From contig CM061141.1 in assembly GCA_030789695.1 (NCBI GenBank), forward strand, positions 193,265,689-193,329,688: DNA of 64,000 nucleotides. The letters run 5' to 3'. Shown piece after piece: positions 30,045 through 42,850 of this stretch. The notes beneath the pieces were generated by a model that did not search any database, was not told the origin of the DNA, and saw only the letters and a list, made by a program, of their open reading frames with translations. The position numbers were made by a program, and so were the translations under genes. The stretch is from Scilla litardierei (taxonomy: Eukaryota > Streptophyta > Magnoliopsida > Asparagales > Asparagaceae). The first letter of the stretch is position 1. Every line of letters starts with the position of its first letter.

Positions 30045-31752
30045 CATCAACTACTGCTCGGAAACAAGTGCGGGAAGCGCTCTCTCATGTCATCCTCACG
30101 CTCCCAGTTGGACTCCCTAGGGGAACCATGACGCCACTGCACTCTAACCAAGTCGACGGTCTTATTCCTCAGCTGCTTCTGCCATCGATCCAGAATCTCA
30201 ACTGGTTGCTGATGATAGGTAAGATCCGGACAAACCGTGATCTTCGAGAAATACACAGCATGAGACGGATCATTGATGTATCGACGTTACATAGATACGT
30301 GAAATACGTCGTGAACACCCTCCAGTGACGACGGCAACGCCAAGCGATAAGCCACCGCTCCGACTCTCTCCAGGACATCAAACGGCCCAATGTACCTTGG
30401 ACTCAGCTTGCCTCTCTTTCCAAATCGGATTACTCCGCGGTTCGGAGAAATCTTCAGAAAGACATGGTCCCCAGGCTGAAACTCCAGCGGCCTCTGTTTA
30501 GCATCTGCACATTGCTTGAAACGGTCCTGCGCAATCCTCAGCTTCTCCCGGATGTTCCTCACAACATCCACAGCTCCACGATCATCTCTGGTCCTACCAG
30601 CTCCTGGTCTCCAATGTCATCCCAGCTCAGTGGCGATTGACACTTCTTCTCGTATAGCGCGGTGAATGGCGACATGCCAATACTCGCCTGGTAGCTGTTA
30701 TTGTAGGCAAACTCAACATGGTGGAGATGATCCTCCCATGATCCCTTGAAGTCCAACATGCACGCTCTCAGCATGTCCTCCAAAATTTGAATCGTCCTCT
30801 TGGACCGGCCATCTGTCTGCGGGTGGTACGCCGTGCTGAAACTCAGACTCGTAACCAGACTCTTCTGCAGACTCTGCCAAAACTGAGATGTGAATCTCGT
30901 GTCTCTGTCAGACACGATACTCACGGGGACTCTGTGAAGTTGCACGATCACCTGCATGATTCACGTTACATCACTATCTAAACTAGGAAAAGGAAATAAA
31001 ACGGAGAGTAAAAAGAAATACCTCCATATATCTCCTCGCTAGCGTCTCAGTGGACTGTCCTACTCGGAAGGGAATAAAGTGCGCAGATTTGGTCAAGCGG
31101 TCTACGATCACCCAAATCGCATCATTCTGCTTCAGACTCCGAGGTAGTCCAGTCACGAAATCCATAGTGATGTGTTGCCACTTCCACTCCGGAATCGGAA
31201 GCAGTTGTAGCAACCCAGCCGTACGCTGATGCTCTGCCTTTACCTGCTAGCACACCAAACACTTGGCTACGCTCCGAGCCAACTTCGCTTCATGCCAAGC
31301 CACCAATAGTTCAGACGAAGATCCTTGTACATCTTGGTACCACCAGGATGCACAGAATACGGCGAACTGTGTGCCTCAACCAATAACTCCTCTCTGATAT
31401 CTCCAGCTGGCACACACAACCTGGCTCCAAATCTCAACGAACCATCTCCATGAATCAAGAAGTCAGTCCACAGACCGGCTTCTACCTGCTCCCGAATCTT
31501 CACCAGCTTCGGATCTCCGGCCTGACCTGCCTTGATCCGATCCATGATCGTCGACTGTATCTGCATACACATCAACGAAGAAGCCTGTACAGGAAGAACA
31601 ATCTCAATACCAGACTCGCAAAAATCCTGCTGCAACCTCCACTGCGAAGTCAACATCATCACCGCTGGAAGTCTGCTCAGCTCATCCGGAACCACATTCA
31701 CCTTGCCAGGGTGATACTGCAAGTCGATCTCATAGTCTGCCATGAGCTCCAA
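30045..31752 (-). pseudogene. Integrase and chromodomain-like tail of G2
   Basis: Minus frame from MELMADYEIDLQYHPGKVNV. The zinc-binding N domain is at AHSSPYSVHPGGTKMYKDLR and AKCLVC; the catalytic core reads WQHITMDFVTGLPRSLKQND (first Asp), [15 protein letters not shown] (second Asp) and [13 protein letters not shown] (Glu), then [16 protein letters not shown]. The tail has FQPGDHVFLKISPNRGVIRF, LSPRYIGPF and the chromodomain-like WEREDDM. The core is interrupted by a 70-bp GT-AG insertion (30952-31021). Frameshifts lie near 31266, 30565 and 30290, and a TAG follows CLVC. Non-functional. Confidence 0.88.
30952..31021 (-). other. Putative 70-bp intron inside the G2 integrase
   Basis: On the minus strand the coding sequence reads ...LARRYME, then GTATTTC...ATGCAG, then [17 protein letters not shown]. 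Removing 31021-30952 joins GAG to GTG in phase 0 and gives the expected integrase sequence. 70 is not divisible by three, so without splicing the frame is lost. G3 has a homologous 71-bp segment at the same codon (57041-57111). Confidence 0.75.
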
Positions 31753-31755
31753 CCA

Positions 31756-32241
31756 TCAACGATGTCGCATGTTGAGCTCCTTCTGCGTAAAGATATACTT
31801 CAAGCTTTTATGAACGGTGAAGAACTTCACCTTCTCACTCAGCAAGAAGTGCCTCCAAAACTTGAGCGTAAATACGACTACAGCCAACTCTAAATCGTGC
31901 GTCGGGTAATTCTTCTCATGAGCCTTAAGCTGATAAGAATCATACGCAACTACATGCCCATACTGATGCAAAACACAACCGAGACCTTTGCCAGAAGCAT
32001 CACAAAAGATCTCAAATCCTCCACTCCGATCGGGCATAGCAAGTACAGGGGCGGTCGTCAACCTCTCCTTCAGAATAGAAAAAGCCTCCTCGCAATCATT
32101 GGACCAGACGAATGATACATCCTTCCTCGTCAGTCTGGTCATCGGCTCAGCAATCCGAGAAAAATCCTTAATGAAACGCTGATAATAACCTGCAAGCCCA
32201 AGGAAACTCCGGATCTCCGACGCTGACTGAGGAACTGCCAC
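31756..32241 (-). pseudogene. RNase H domain of G2
   Basis: Reads [20 protein letters not shown] (connection to RT), then [20 protein letters not shown], the first Asp, and [19 protein letters not shown], the Glu. The third acidic position, normally (Y/T)DHKSL, is VHKSL here, an Asp-to-Val change. Ends at a TGA after KELNMRHR, just before the integrase frame. Joined to RT by a frameshift in the 32139-32241 overlap. Confidence 0.88.
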
Positions 32242-33098
32242 TCTCTGATAGCCTTGATCTTCTCAGGATCCACTGATATTCCATCTCCTGACACCACGTA
32301 CCCAAGAAAAGGAACCCTATCAAGCCAGAACTCGCATTTAGAATACTTAGCATACAAACGATGCTTCCTCAAAATTTCCAATACCGTCCTCAAGTGCGAT
32401 GCATGCTCTTCCTCCGACCATGAATAAATCAAGATGTCGTCAATAAAAATAACGACAAACTTATCCAGAAAGTCGTAGAAGATCAGATTCATCAAGTTCA
32501 TAAAAACTGTGGGTGCATTGGTTACACCGAAAGGCATAACCACGAACTCGTAGTGATTCGTCCTGAACGCTGTCTTCTGGACATCTTCCTTCCTCACCTT
32601 CAGCTGGTGATAGCCACTCCTCAGGTCCAACCTAGAGAACACTCTCGATCCTCTAAGCTGATCAAATATGTCATCTATACGAGGCAGTGGGTATCGATTC
32701 TTGACGGTGACGGCATTCAGCTCCATGTAGTCCACGCACATGCGATGCAAACCATCCTTCTTCTTCACCAGCAACACAGGTGCTCCCCACGGGGACACAC
32801 TAGGATTAATGTAAACCTTCTGTAGAAGCTCATCCAGCTGCCTACGCAATTCCTCCAACTCAGCTGGAGCCATACGATACGGTGCCTTCGAAATAGGCTG
32901 CGCTCCCGGAATAAGATCGATCGAAAACTCAAGACCTCGATCGGGCGGCAGTCCAGACATCTCCTCGGGGAAGACGTCATCGAATTCTCGCAGCACAACT
33001 GGTCTACTCTGCCTGATCTGCATGGCAACAATCTCCACCAGCTTGGCCCGAAACCTGATAGGACCAAGCGAACTGCTGCCTCGGCTGAACTCAAACAC
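32139..33098 (-). pseudogene. Reverse transcriptase of G2
   Basis: A 319-codon frame with [20 protein letters not shown], then [79 protein letters not shown] and the catalytic box [11 protein letters not shown]. These are all canonical Ty3/gypsy RT motifs, and the active-site DD is intact. The frame shifts after IKAIREW at about 32240. In PVVLREFDD and EEMSG it aligns with the interrupted G1 copy at 1923-2060. Confidence 0.92.
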
Positions 33099-33427
33099 CG
33101 GATGAACAACACCTTCTTCCGCCGGTAATCGATCGTAGCGTAGAAACTCCCAAGCCAGTCCATCCCAAGGACGACATCATAGTTGATGATGTCGTGGACA
33201 ATAAAGTCAACGTAAAACTCATGTCCACAGACCACCAAAGGACAAGAATTGCAACCACAATGCACTGAGATCACGCCATTACCTGTAACGATATTCCAAC
33301 TCTTGGGAAGAGGGGAAGTCGACAAGGAATGCTTGTCCACGAAGCTCCGGGATATAATGCACATCGATGCACCTGAGTCGAAGTGGACTTGTGCAGGAAA
33401 TGTGCAAACCAAAATCACACCTAACAA
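33090..33427 (-). pseudogene. Retropepsin of G2
   Basis: Contains VHFDSGASMCIISRSFVDKH with the DSGA catalytic motif (33364-33381), then LPKSWNIVTGNGVISVHCG and [21 protein letters not shown] frameshift at about 33105 separates it from RT. Confidence 0.88.
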
Positions 33428-33564
33428 ACAATCTAATAATCAAATCCTATTCTAGCAAACATATCATATTCAAACAACAAACAAATACTAATGAATAAGA
33501 TCAACTAAGGAAAGAAAACAAACTAGACTGAGGGTTACCTGCAATAACCTCATCCTCAGTTTCA

Positions 33565-34613
33565 GCATCAACTGCAGTCATCAGGAAAGCCTGCATCCTC
33601 GGTTGCAAAGCCTACTGAAACGCTTGCTTCTGGGGAAGGAGAGACGCTCCACGTCCAGCAGGTGCTGGAGATCTTTGCTGCTGAACTCCATCCGGTGATT
33701 TTCGCAGTTGATTTGCATGCTGACAATCCTTCGCTGCATGCGTGGCGTCGCCACAAATCAAGCACTGGCCCAGAAATCTTCTGCACTGCTCCTTGATATG
33801 GCCAGTTTTGTCGCAGAAATGGCAAGTCTTCAGAGTAGGCCCACCTGACCTCTTGAACTACACCGACTGGTTAGGCTTGAACCCAGGCCTAACCACTGCT
33901 CTGACCTGCTCCATAGGCCTCTTCCCAGCTCCAGAAGTCGGTCCTCTCTTCTGGCTCGTAATCAACTCCTGCCTCCTAGCAGCTACCAGCAACTTCTGAT
34001 AAGACTCCAAATCTGACGAAGACATCAGGCTCTGCAAGTCTAAGGAAAGACCCTGCAGAAACCTCTGAGCTTTCTCCTCAGCATCCTGCACCATCTTCGG
34101 CGCAAATCGACTCAGACTGGTGAACTCCTGATGATACTGGTCCACCGAGAGATATCCCTACTTCAGATCAATGAATCGCTACAACATCTCTCTCCTGGCA
34201 GCCTTCGAGAAATACTCCTCATCGAACCTAGCCTTGAAAGTAGCCTAAGGAATACGTCTCACCAACAACTCCTCCTCTGCATCCCACCAGCTGCGGGCAT
34301 TATCCTTGAGCTGTTTCTTCACCAAATCAACCACTCCAGCCGGGTTATTCTTCGACATCCTCGGATTATCCTCAGTATTCCGAATCCACTCCTCTGTAAC
34401 CAACGGTCCTTCGGATCCATCAAAAGAAGTCAGGCCCAGCTCCCGAAACTGCTTCGCTCCCGGCTTGAAGCGAGGGGCATTCTGGAGCATGCCCTGCTGC
34501 ACCTGCATCATCTGATGCATCATCCTCATAACTTCAGCATTGGTGGGCTCTCTATCCGGCACCGTAACACGGTCGGGTCCACCACCAGCTCGGGTCTGTC
34601 GTCTTCCAGCCAT
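33565..34613 (-). pseudogene. Gag of G2 with two zinc knuckles
   Basis: Starts MAGRRQTRAGGGPDRVTVPD at 34613. Gag core WDAEEELLVRRIP, stop, then FKARFDEEYFSKAARREML, stops, then YHQEFTSLSRFAPKMVQDAE and ESYQKLLVAARRQEL. After a further stop come two CCHC knuckles, CHFCDKTGHIKEQC and CLICGDATHAAKDC (about 33725-33826). At least four in-frame stops, mostly TAG or TGA compatible with C-to-T decay. Confidence 0.88.
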
Positions 34614-36463
34614 CTAATGACATAGAAAACGAAGTAAATTAGACTCAAAGCTTACGACTTTGGATGTTTTAATTTATTTAATGGACTATCTATAATTATT
34701 ATCGTTGTTCCGATAATTCGCAGTTGCAAGAGGACCTGCATGGGCCACCAACAAAACCTGTCACGACCCGCTTCGCTAAAATGGAGGCGAGGCGTGAGAA
34801 GTCCGCTCAGACTTGGAGCTATGAGGCACCAGTCTGTAAAGCGTCCGGAATAACCAAGTATAGGTCCTTGCAAATGTGAAGCAGAACAAAAATAATAATA
34901 AAGAAAAGAGACAGATAAAATTATTTCAATATCAGAATGTCCAAAATAAATTCCAACATCACAGAAAAGCCACCAGGCTAAAAAGAAGAGTCTAAAAGGC
35001 CCAAGCATGGCCAAAGAGATAATCAACGTACAGAAAGAAAGGTGCTATGCACCGACAACCTAACAACAGACTAAGAAGAAAGTAACACCAAAAGAAGTCT
35101 CTATGACTGGTCGCCGGTGTCCTCGTACTCCACGTCAACGGTAGACCCAGGCTCAAAGTCAGCAAACACCTCGTCCTCAGCAACGGACTCTGGCTCAGCA
35201 ACTAACATGCGACACCCAAAAGAGACGAGGGCGCATGTCAGCAAGTCTACAAGAGACTTTTGTAAGGAAACTAAAAGAAGGAAACAACCTAGCAGTTCTA
35301 AAAGTATGCGATGACATGGCAGTTTAAGAAATGAATGCAACAAGTAGTAAGTGCAGCAAGTATGACATGGCAAGATAGCAAAGCATGTAAACATTCACAT
35401 GGATTTTACAAGTCGAGTAACACGTCTAGTAAACACATCAGGTAAACACGTTGTGCACAGAGTTTACGCCTTACAGCTGAAGTGGCTGTACGGGCACACT
35501 TCTACGCTGAGTGGTCGCTTAACCTTACCCCAATCCCAGAGTTTACGCCTTACAGCTGAAGTTGCTGATCTGGCAAACTTCTAAGCTGAGTGGTCACTTA
35601 ACCCTACCCATCCACGTGTAATTAGGCATTGGCTTTTGACCAACACATGTAGCCCGCGTCTGGATCACGAGCCAGGAAGTGTATTTGGCCTAGGGTTGTG
35701 CCTGCAACGCAGGTGCCTAGCCTGAACAAGGAAGTACGTAGCGTGTGCCACGAATGCAACATTTAAGCATGGATGACATGGCATGGCAAGTTATGATTTA
35801 AGTGCGTACAGATAAGGAATTTAAACGTGACAGGCATGGCAGTGCACAAGTAAAGAGCATATAGTTATGAAAATTAAACGTGACAGGCAGCAATGCATGA
35901 ATGACATGGCATTGTGACAGATCTAGCTTTATTGTCAAGCTAGATCTTAAAATTGCGTCTAAGCGAGTATCATCTTGTCGCTTAGTCTCTTTTACGCCTA
36001 AAACAAGAAATAGCCTAAAGCACGGCCTAAACAAGAACTGGCAAGTTTCACTTGCCTGTTATCAACCGTTCTGCAAATAACGTCCAACAAGTCCAATTTA
36101 CCTATGTGCTCGGATCACCAGCCTACTGTCCCAAATTAAATTATCTTTATTAGTGAATTACCACACAATAAAGTTACCAATTTTTATCTTGTTTAACATG
36201 GATGTGTTGGGGGTCCTAAGTGTTCAGAAATTTACCCTTACACGACGCGAGAGCTACACTGGCGTCGGGTAGCGACGCCAGGGGTTGGAAGAAATAGAAC
36301 GCGCTCCTAATCAAGATTCCAAATAAGAATCCACGCTCGCCAATTCTCAGGCAGCGACCAAATCAGCGAACAAGATTCCAAACATCGAGTAATAGGTCGG
36401 TAGGCGTTTACACGGCTCCCGGGAAGCTGTAACAACGAACCGAGACGAACGGTTCGACGTATA

Positions 36464-36468
36464 CGAAG
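36464..36468. repeat. Target-site duplication of H, left copy (CGAAG)
   Basis: CGAAG precedes TGTCACGCCC and follows the element at 45647-45651; the uninterrupted site with one CGAAG is at 28995-28999. Confidence 0.93.
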
Positions 36469-39262
36469 TGTCACGCCCTGCTTCCCAAAAATGTGGAGGC
36501 GAGACGTGAGAAGGTCCTCTCAGACTTGAAACTACAAAGCTGCAAGTCCGATAAGCGTCAATCAACTTTAATAGCAGGTCCTTGCAACGCGAGACGAAAC
36601 AAAAAAATAACAAGGAAATGAGACAAAAGAGAAATCTCAGAATATCCATAATAATAAATTCCAACATCGCAGAAAAGCCACCAGGCTAAAAGGTAAAAGC
36701 GTCTAAAGGCCCAAACATGACCAACAAAAATATAACGTACAAAGTAAAGGTGCCACGCACCGACAACTAACAACAATCCTAAAACAAAAGAAAGCTCAGC
36801 AAGGTCGCTAAGGATGGTCACCGGTGGCCACAAACTCCTCCTGGACAGACATGGGCTCAGGCTCAGCGTCAGCAAATACCACGTACACAGCAACGGTCTC
36901 TGGCTCAAGGTCTAACATGTGACACCCAAAAGAGCAAGGGGCACATGTCAGCAAGTCTACAAGAGACTTGTGCAAGGAAACTGAAAGTAAAGTGAACAAC
37001 CTAGCAATTCTAGCATGATGCAATGACATGGCAGTTATAACATGAGTGCGACAAGTAAGGCAAAGTAAAGTAAAGTACGAGAATGGCATTTGAGACATGG
37101 CATGGATGTCAAGTTTTACATGAACAAGCAAAAGTACAAAGACAAGTCTAGTAAGCACGTCGTGCACAGAGATTACGCCTTTTGGCTAGAGTGGCTGATC
37201 GGGCCAACTCCTAAGCTCAAGTGATCACTTATCCCTACCCCTCCACGTGTGTATGGACTGGCACCCATCTTCTGGATCACGAGCCAGGAAGTGTTTTTCA
37301 TGATGGCATATGGGTGCACCTAGACAGACAAGGAAGTTCAAGTAGTGTAGCGTGTGCTACAAATGCAATAATCACTTGGATGACATGTAGGATGCAATGC
37401 ATGGCAGTTAAAAGTGCGTACAGATAAGGAATTTAAACGTGACAGATAACAATGCATGAATGGCATGGCAGGGTGACAGATCTAGTTTTGTTGTCAATCT
37501 AGATCTTAAAATTGCGTCTAGACAGCTATCATTTCACTGTCTAGTCTCTTTTACACTAAAAACAAGGAAGTGGCCTAAAAACATGGCCCTAAGCAAGAAT
37601 TGGCAAGTTTCACTTGCCTGCAAGTACAACGTCTGAGAAACACCATCCAACGAGTCCAAAGTCACAATTATCCTACGTGCACAAGTCCACCGACCTACAT
37701 CTCGTTTTATTAATCTTGATTAGTGAATTAAAACAGTTTAAAATCATTGATTTTAGTCTTGATTAACATGCAATAGGTTGGGGGTCCTAGGGGTGCAAAG
37801 CGTTACCTTAACACGACGCGAAAGCTACACTGGCGTCGGGTAGCGACACCAGGGGTTGGAATAAAAGATCGCGCTCCTAGTCCAAATTCCACATAAGTTC
37901 CTCGCTCGCTAAGTTTTGGACAGCAACTAGGTCAAAGGACCAATATTCCAAAGCTAGAACGTGCGACGACGGCCTACGACGTATCGTAACGTCGTAAACG
38001 GCAACTCCACGAAGAAGAGACACCTAGGTGGGGCCTACAGTAGTCCTAGGGACCAATGGGGGACCCACAATACCTCTGGAGAACTTGGGGGGCCCACGGT
38101 GGCAAGCGGTGTGGAAATTGCGACGTTGCGATGAACGTCGCTCGGTCGGACATGGGCTTGACCGAGAGAATCTCTCGGTCAGACACGGGGACGGTGTTGT
38201 GCAGTGCAGCGGGGTCGGTCACAGCGCCCGCTGCAGAGAAACCCTTCGGTCAGACACGTGGGGCGGGTCGGTCGGGCGCTTGGACGAGCGTTGCAACGTT
38301 GCAACGTTGCAACGATGCGGTCGAAGCTGGGGATCTCTCGGTCGGTGCGGGCAGGGCTCTCGGTCGTAGCAGGGATGCGGAGCGGATGCGGGGCAGCGTG
38401 CGGAGCGGGCGGAAGGCGGGAAATCTCTCGGTCAGACCGAGAGATGTTCTCGGTCGTACACAGGGAGCGGGCGGGCGACTGTGCGATGCGGGCGAAGCGG
38501 GTGAGCGGGGGTTGGCCTCGGTCGGTGCGGGGAAAACCAAGGAATTTCCTCGGTCAGACACTGGCGGCGGCTGAACGGAGTTGCGACGAACGTCGCAAGC
38601 GAGGACGGGGGGTTTTTGTGACGGCTAGGGTTAATTTCTTGATGGAAATGGGTTTCCTAAGCCCCATATATATAGTGTAGATGGGTTTGACCAAGTCTAG
38701 GGTTTAATTTGAATTAAAATCGCTTTTTAATCAATTTTAAACCCAAAACAACACCCACACTATAACTCTAGCTATAGGGATGCGGCCAAGGGGCTGGGAT
38801 TTGTGTTAAAAATTCTTCGAAGAGTTATAATTTAATAGGAATTTTTATTGGGTCGAAAATAATTTAAAAATCGGTATTTAAAAATATTTAAAGCTTTGCT
38901 AAAAATATAAAATAGGTCAAATGAACTCCAAAAATTGTGAAATAAATATTGGGTGATCGGGACGCCGAGAGAAAGGTAACTAAGAAGACGGATCTCAATT
39001 TCGACGTCGAGCGACGAAACTAAAAATAGAAACGTCTCACGTCAAAAGTGAAAATCACAACGTCTCTTCGAATAAGATCAAATCGTGGGACAACGACCCA
39101 AGAAATGTCGTTCCAAATTAGTGCTACAATTTAATACTCTCGAAGACGTTCACAACTGCATATCACACCAAAGTGTTCACGAACAAACAGAGTCTAAAAT
39201 TAATACGTGCACGGTCAAAAGCACGTGCACGAACAAAGTACGATCGAAAAGTGGTCGTTACA
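36469..39262 (-). repeat. 3' LTR of H
   Basis: Starts TGTCACGCCC, ends GTCGTTACA. Central GC-rich block 38110-38600 has many CTCGGTC/GACCGAG inverted words (for example GACCGAGAGAATCTCTCGGTC-like at 38159-38180). A TATA-like ATATATATAG lies at 38667-38678, upstream of that block in the minus direction. Long plus-strand frames here are not coding. Confidence 0.9.
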
Positions 39263-42200
39263 TCCTCCCCACCTTAGAATAAAGTCCGTCCTCGGACTTT
39301 CTAACATATCTAGTCGCTCTAGTAACTACCCCAATCATGTCACATTATAATTTAGCCCATGTATATCTATTACAAGTGCTTATATATGCACTAGGTAGTC
39401 AAACATTAACACTACCAACATGTATGTATTCACGTACATTATACACTTATACCCATTATAGTCAGTCAAATTTATACACGTATTTCAATCTTATATGTAT
39501 ACACATGCATCCCTTATATAACTACTACTTACCTAGCACCAAACAATAGTTCAGATACTCACATAAGTATAGTCTTACACTAGCAAATACAATCATCGCT
39601 CTACGTATAGGTAGCTACCTATGCATAAAACAAACATGGGTATTCTACTCCCTAATATAAACATTTCAACACATGTAGTCACGTCATACCATTATTAAAT
39701 CAGGTTTTACTATATCTAATATACATTCACCACTACTACCTTTTCACAATATATAGTCATTCAAATGTATGCAATTATTTCACCATATATTCACACCACA
39801 TACGGTCCTATAACTATATTCACGATACGCCACACGTACCATAGTCATCAATACCTATACTAAGCACATACTTATCCGTGCATGGTGCACACCCATACAC
39901 GCTAACATTTCATTCACATATACCAATCATACACCGATATACTTATCACATCTATACACCTAGTTTTAGCTAGCACACATACGTTCACATAGGCAAGTCC
40001 TTAGTAAATGACTATACCGCAAGACCAACACCTACAACTAAATACTGGTATAGCGACCCACAATCATGTGCGTAACCCAACCAGGCACAAACACTCCTGT
40101 CACTATACATACATCAAACATCGCTATATGCAAACTACAGACATACATAATAATATACCTAGAGTATACCCACTCAAGCTTGAGTGAGACTCAAAACACA
40201 CATCAGAATACTCTATATACGTAACACGGTAGATATACCTATACCAATACCACTCCGATGTATACACATCCACCAATACAACCATATGCATACCATATGT
40301 CTATCACACCTAATATTTAGTCGGGAAACACTCACATAATTCAATCACTTTATATACCATAATAATAATGTAGACATCAGCACACGTATAGTTATAATAC
40401 TTTCCCTAATACATGCATTCACCGTAAAGTCACGCACATGTAACTCATATATTCAAGCCATATCCTACTACTTATAATTAATATACCAATACATCTACTT
40501 CATACATAGTTAAGGTATGCAATAGTCGTGTATACTTCATGGAATACACGCATACAACATTCCGTAAAAGCAAGCAACACCAATCAAAATTATAATCCTA
40601 CTATCATATGTATATCACCTATATACTTATGCAGCAAATACATAACTACTTACGTCTAAGCACAATACGTATCTACGTACGAGCACCTACTCACACGTAC
40701 TAACATATAGGTCATATAATAGGCCTACCCACTTAACTACACGTACACCTATTATTATCACACCTAACATTCGCATAGCTTTACCAACATATCATTCCAA
40801 CCATTATAAGTATCTCTAACTACATACACTCCATTAGATATTACAGCTCTGATTCTTATATTCATAGACGCCCTATAGTGATATAGCTATCTTCACACAT
40901 ATCTATAACTACTAACACACATACAGCTTCACACATCATGAATAACTCTGAGTATGTATAATTCACACAATATGCAAACATTAATATACTTCAGGGAGTA
41001 CACTCATTCAAGCCCACGCACTTAACTTAGGTACATGCACCACGACACATCACAAAGGTCCAAGGGCTTACTAACAATTTAGAGTTGACACAGTTATTGA
41101 CGAACACTAAAGCCTAAGCAGTAGAGGGAGACTGAGATTGAAAGCGTGACGAGGGAAGGATCGATAAGCACGAGTTCAGATAGGACGAATACAAGGAGAC
41201 AGCTTGGTTAGGTGAAACAATGGCTCAATTGTGAATGTTTAGGTGGAGTAAAGGGAGATGTAATGATACTCCTATAGGATATAGAAAGAAAATAGTGTAA
41301 ATATCATAAGCTAAAATACGTGGGACTTGAAAACTGTGGTACTTCAAAAGTTGGAATCCTCGTCAGTATAAAAATATTTGGAGATCGATAAAACAAGTTG
41401 TTCAAAATAAGTTTGAGTCGAATATACATAACAAGAGAAAATAATTTATTGGCTTAACGAAAATCATTACGAAAAGGAATTAAATCATTCACACGAACAT
41501 TAAGGACGTAGTTTAGAAAATATTATACGGCAGTAATTAATAATGGTGGCAAAAGTTTTGAAATTCAAAGAATGAAATTAAATGAACTAAAGAATTTAAA
41601 CTCATGTTAAATGCTTTCAAATCTTTAAGCTATGGAAAATTTTTAAATAATCAATATTGAAACTTCTTTTAGAGGAACCAGGATTTGCCAAAAAGAGAAA
41701 CTGATTTGCACAAGGCTCTTAACATACGAGTACAACAAGCATGGTACGGATATAAAAATAATTGAAATTCTAATTAGTTTAGAAATTATTCTAAAAGTAT
41801 GTAGGGTGAACGGAAAGATAATAATATCTTAGTAGTAGAATTATCAAAATTCGTAATAAAGCTTTAAAACCACATTTTGGAGGGTCTGGATCGGGAAGTG
41901 GTCACAACATAAAAAGTTTTACAAAAATCTGAATTAGGGAAAACGGTGAGCATAAAGTCGACTTTCTGAAAGCTGAAGTCCCAAGTGACTTGAAAAGTAT
42001 ATTAGAAGTAAACAAGATGTGTCATTCGAATGGCATAAAATAAGAAAAGAAAATTATAAATCGAATTGGACAAAATAAAAGTACGGTTCAGAATAAAATT
42101 AGTATATGAAGGGACAAGGTGTTTACAAAGGTACGAAAAGTATGGCCGGAAAATATCATAAGCTGGTATTCAAAAATTTCGACACAAGTTTTAGAAATGT

Positions 42201-42850
42201 AAGTCAACTAAAGGGTATGAGGTATAAGTATATATAAATATTAAAATTTTCGAACAAATTTAAACTTAGGAAAAGAGAGAATCGAAGAATACTTCCAAAA
42301 GTTCAAAATTTGTAACGGAGAGATTCGAAAATTGACGGCGATCGTCATGAGGCGATCTCGTGAGTCGAGGCAAGGGAAATGGTAGGATGATCATAACATA
42401 AAAACGCCTAGGATATGACCCAGGAAATCTACGGGAAACTCCTACGGTCGACCAATTAAAGATCAAGAAACTAAGCGCTAAGACTTTCTAAGGAGCTAGA
42501 CGGTAATGAAATGCGTTCAGCTTGGTCCGAAATCGATGAACCCAAGTGAACGACTAAAGAAACTCTGGAAGTCTAATATGGTCAGGGCTAGACAGGGGCC
42601 ACTACGATAACTCCTAGAACGATTATAATCAATTCCTAGCAGGGAGTCTAACTAACAATTCAGGGACCTCTAACTAGCAAGCTCGGACGTCTAACTAAGT
42701 CTTCTTACCACCTAGTGACATGGGAAATGACTGGACTCAAGGCTTATGACTCGGATGTTGCAATTTATTTGATGGACATTCCATAGTTATTATCACTGTT
42801 CCGATAATTCGCATTTGCAAGACGGACCTGCATGGGCCACCAACAAAACC
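39263..42850 (-). other. Non-coding internal region of H
   Basis: No gene, RNA gene or tandem array. From about 39300 to 41050 the plus strand is rich in A, C and T and poor in G (ACATA/CACATA/TATAC words). From about 41060 to 42720 it becomes A/G-rich and poor in C. The change is abrupt. Confidence 0.8.

Noticed and set aside
38028..38680. Plus-strand frames of 113-207 codons here and at 44413-45064
   Set aside because: They are in the GC-rich CTCGGTC block of the H LTRs, antisense to the element, and are shifted between the two LTR copies.
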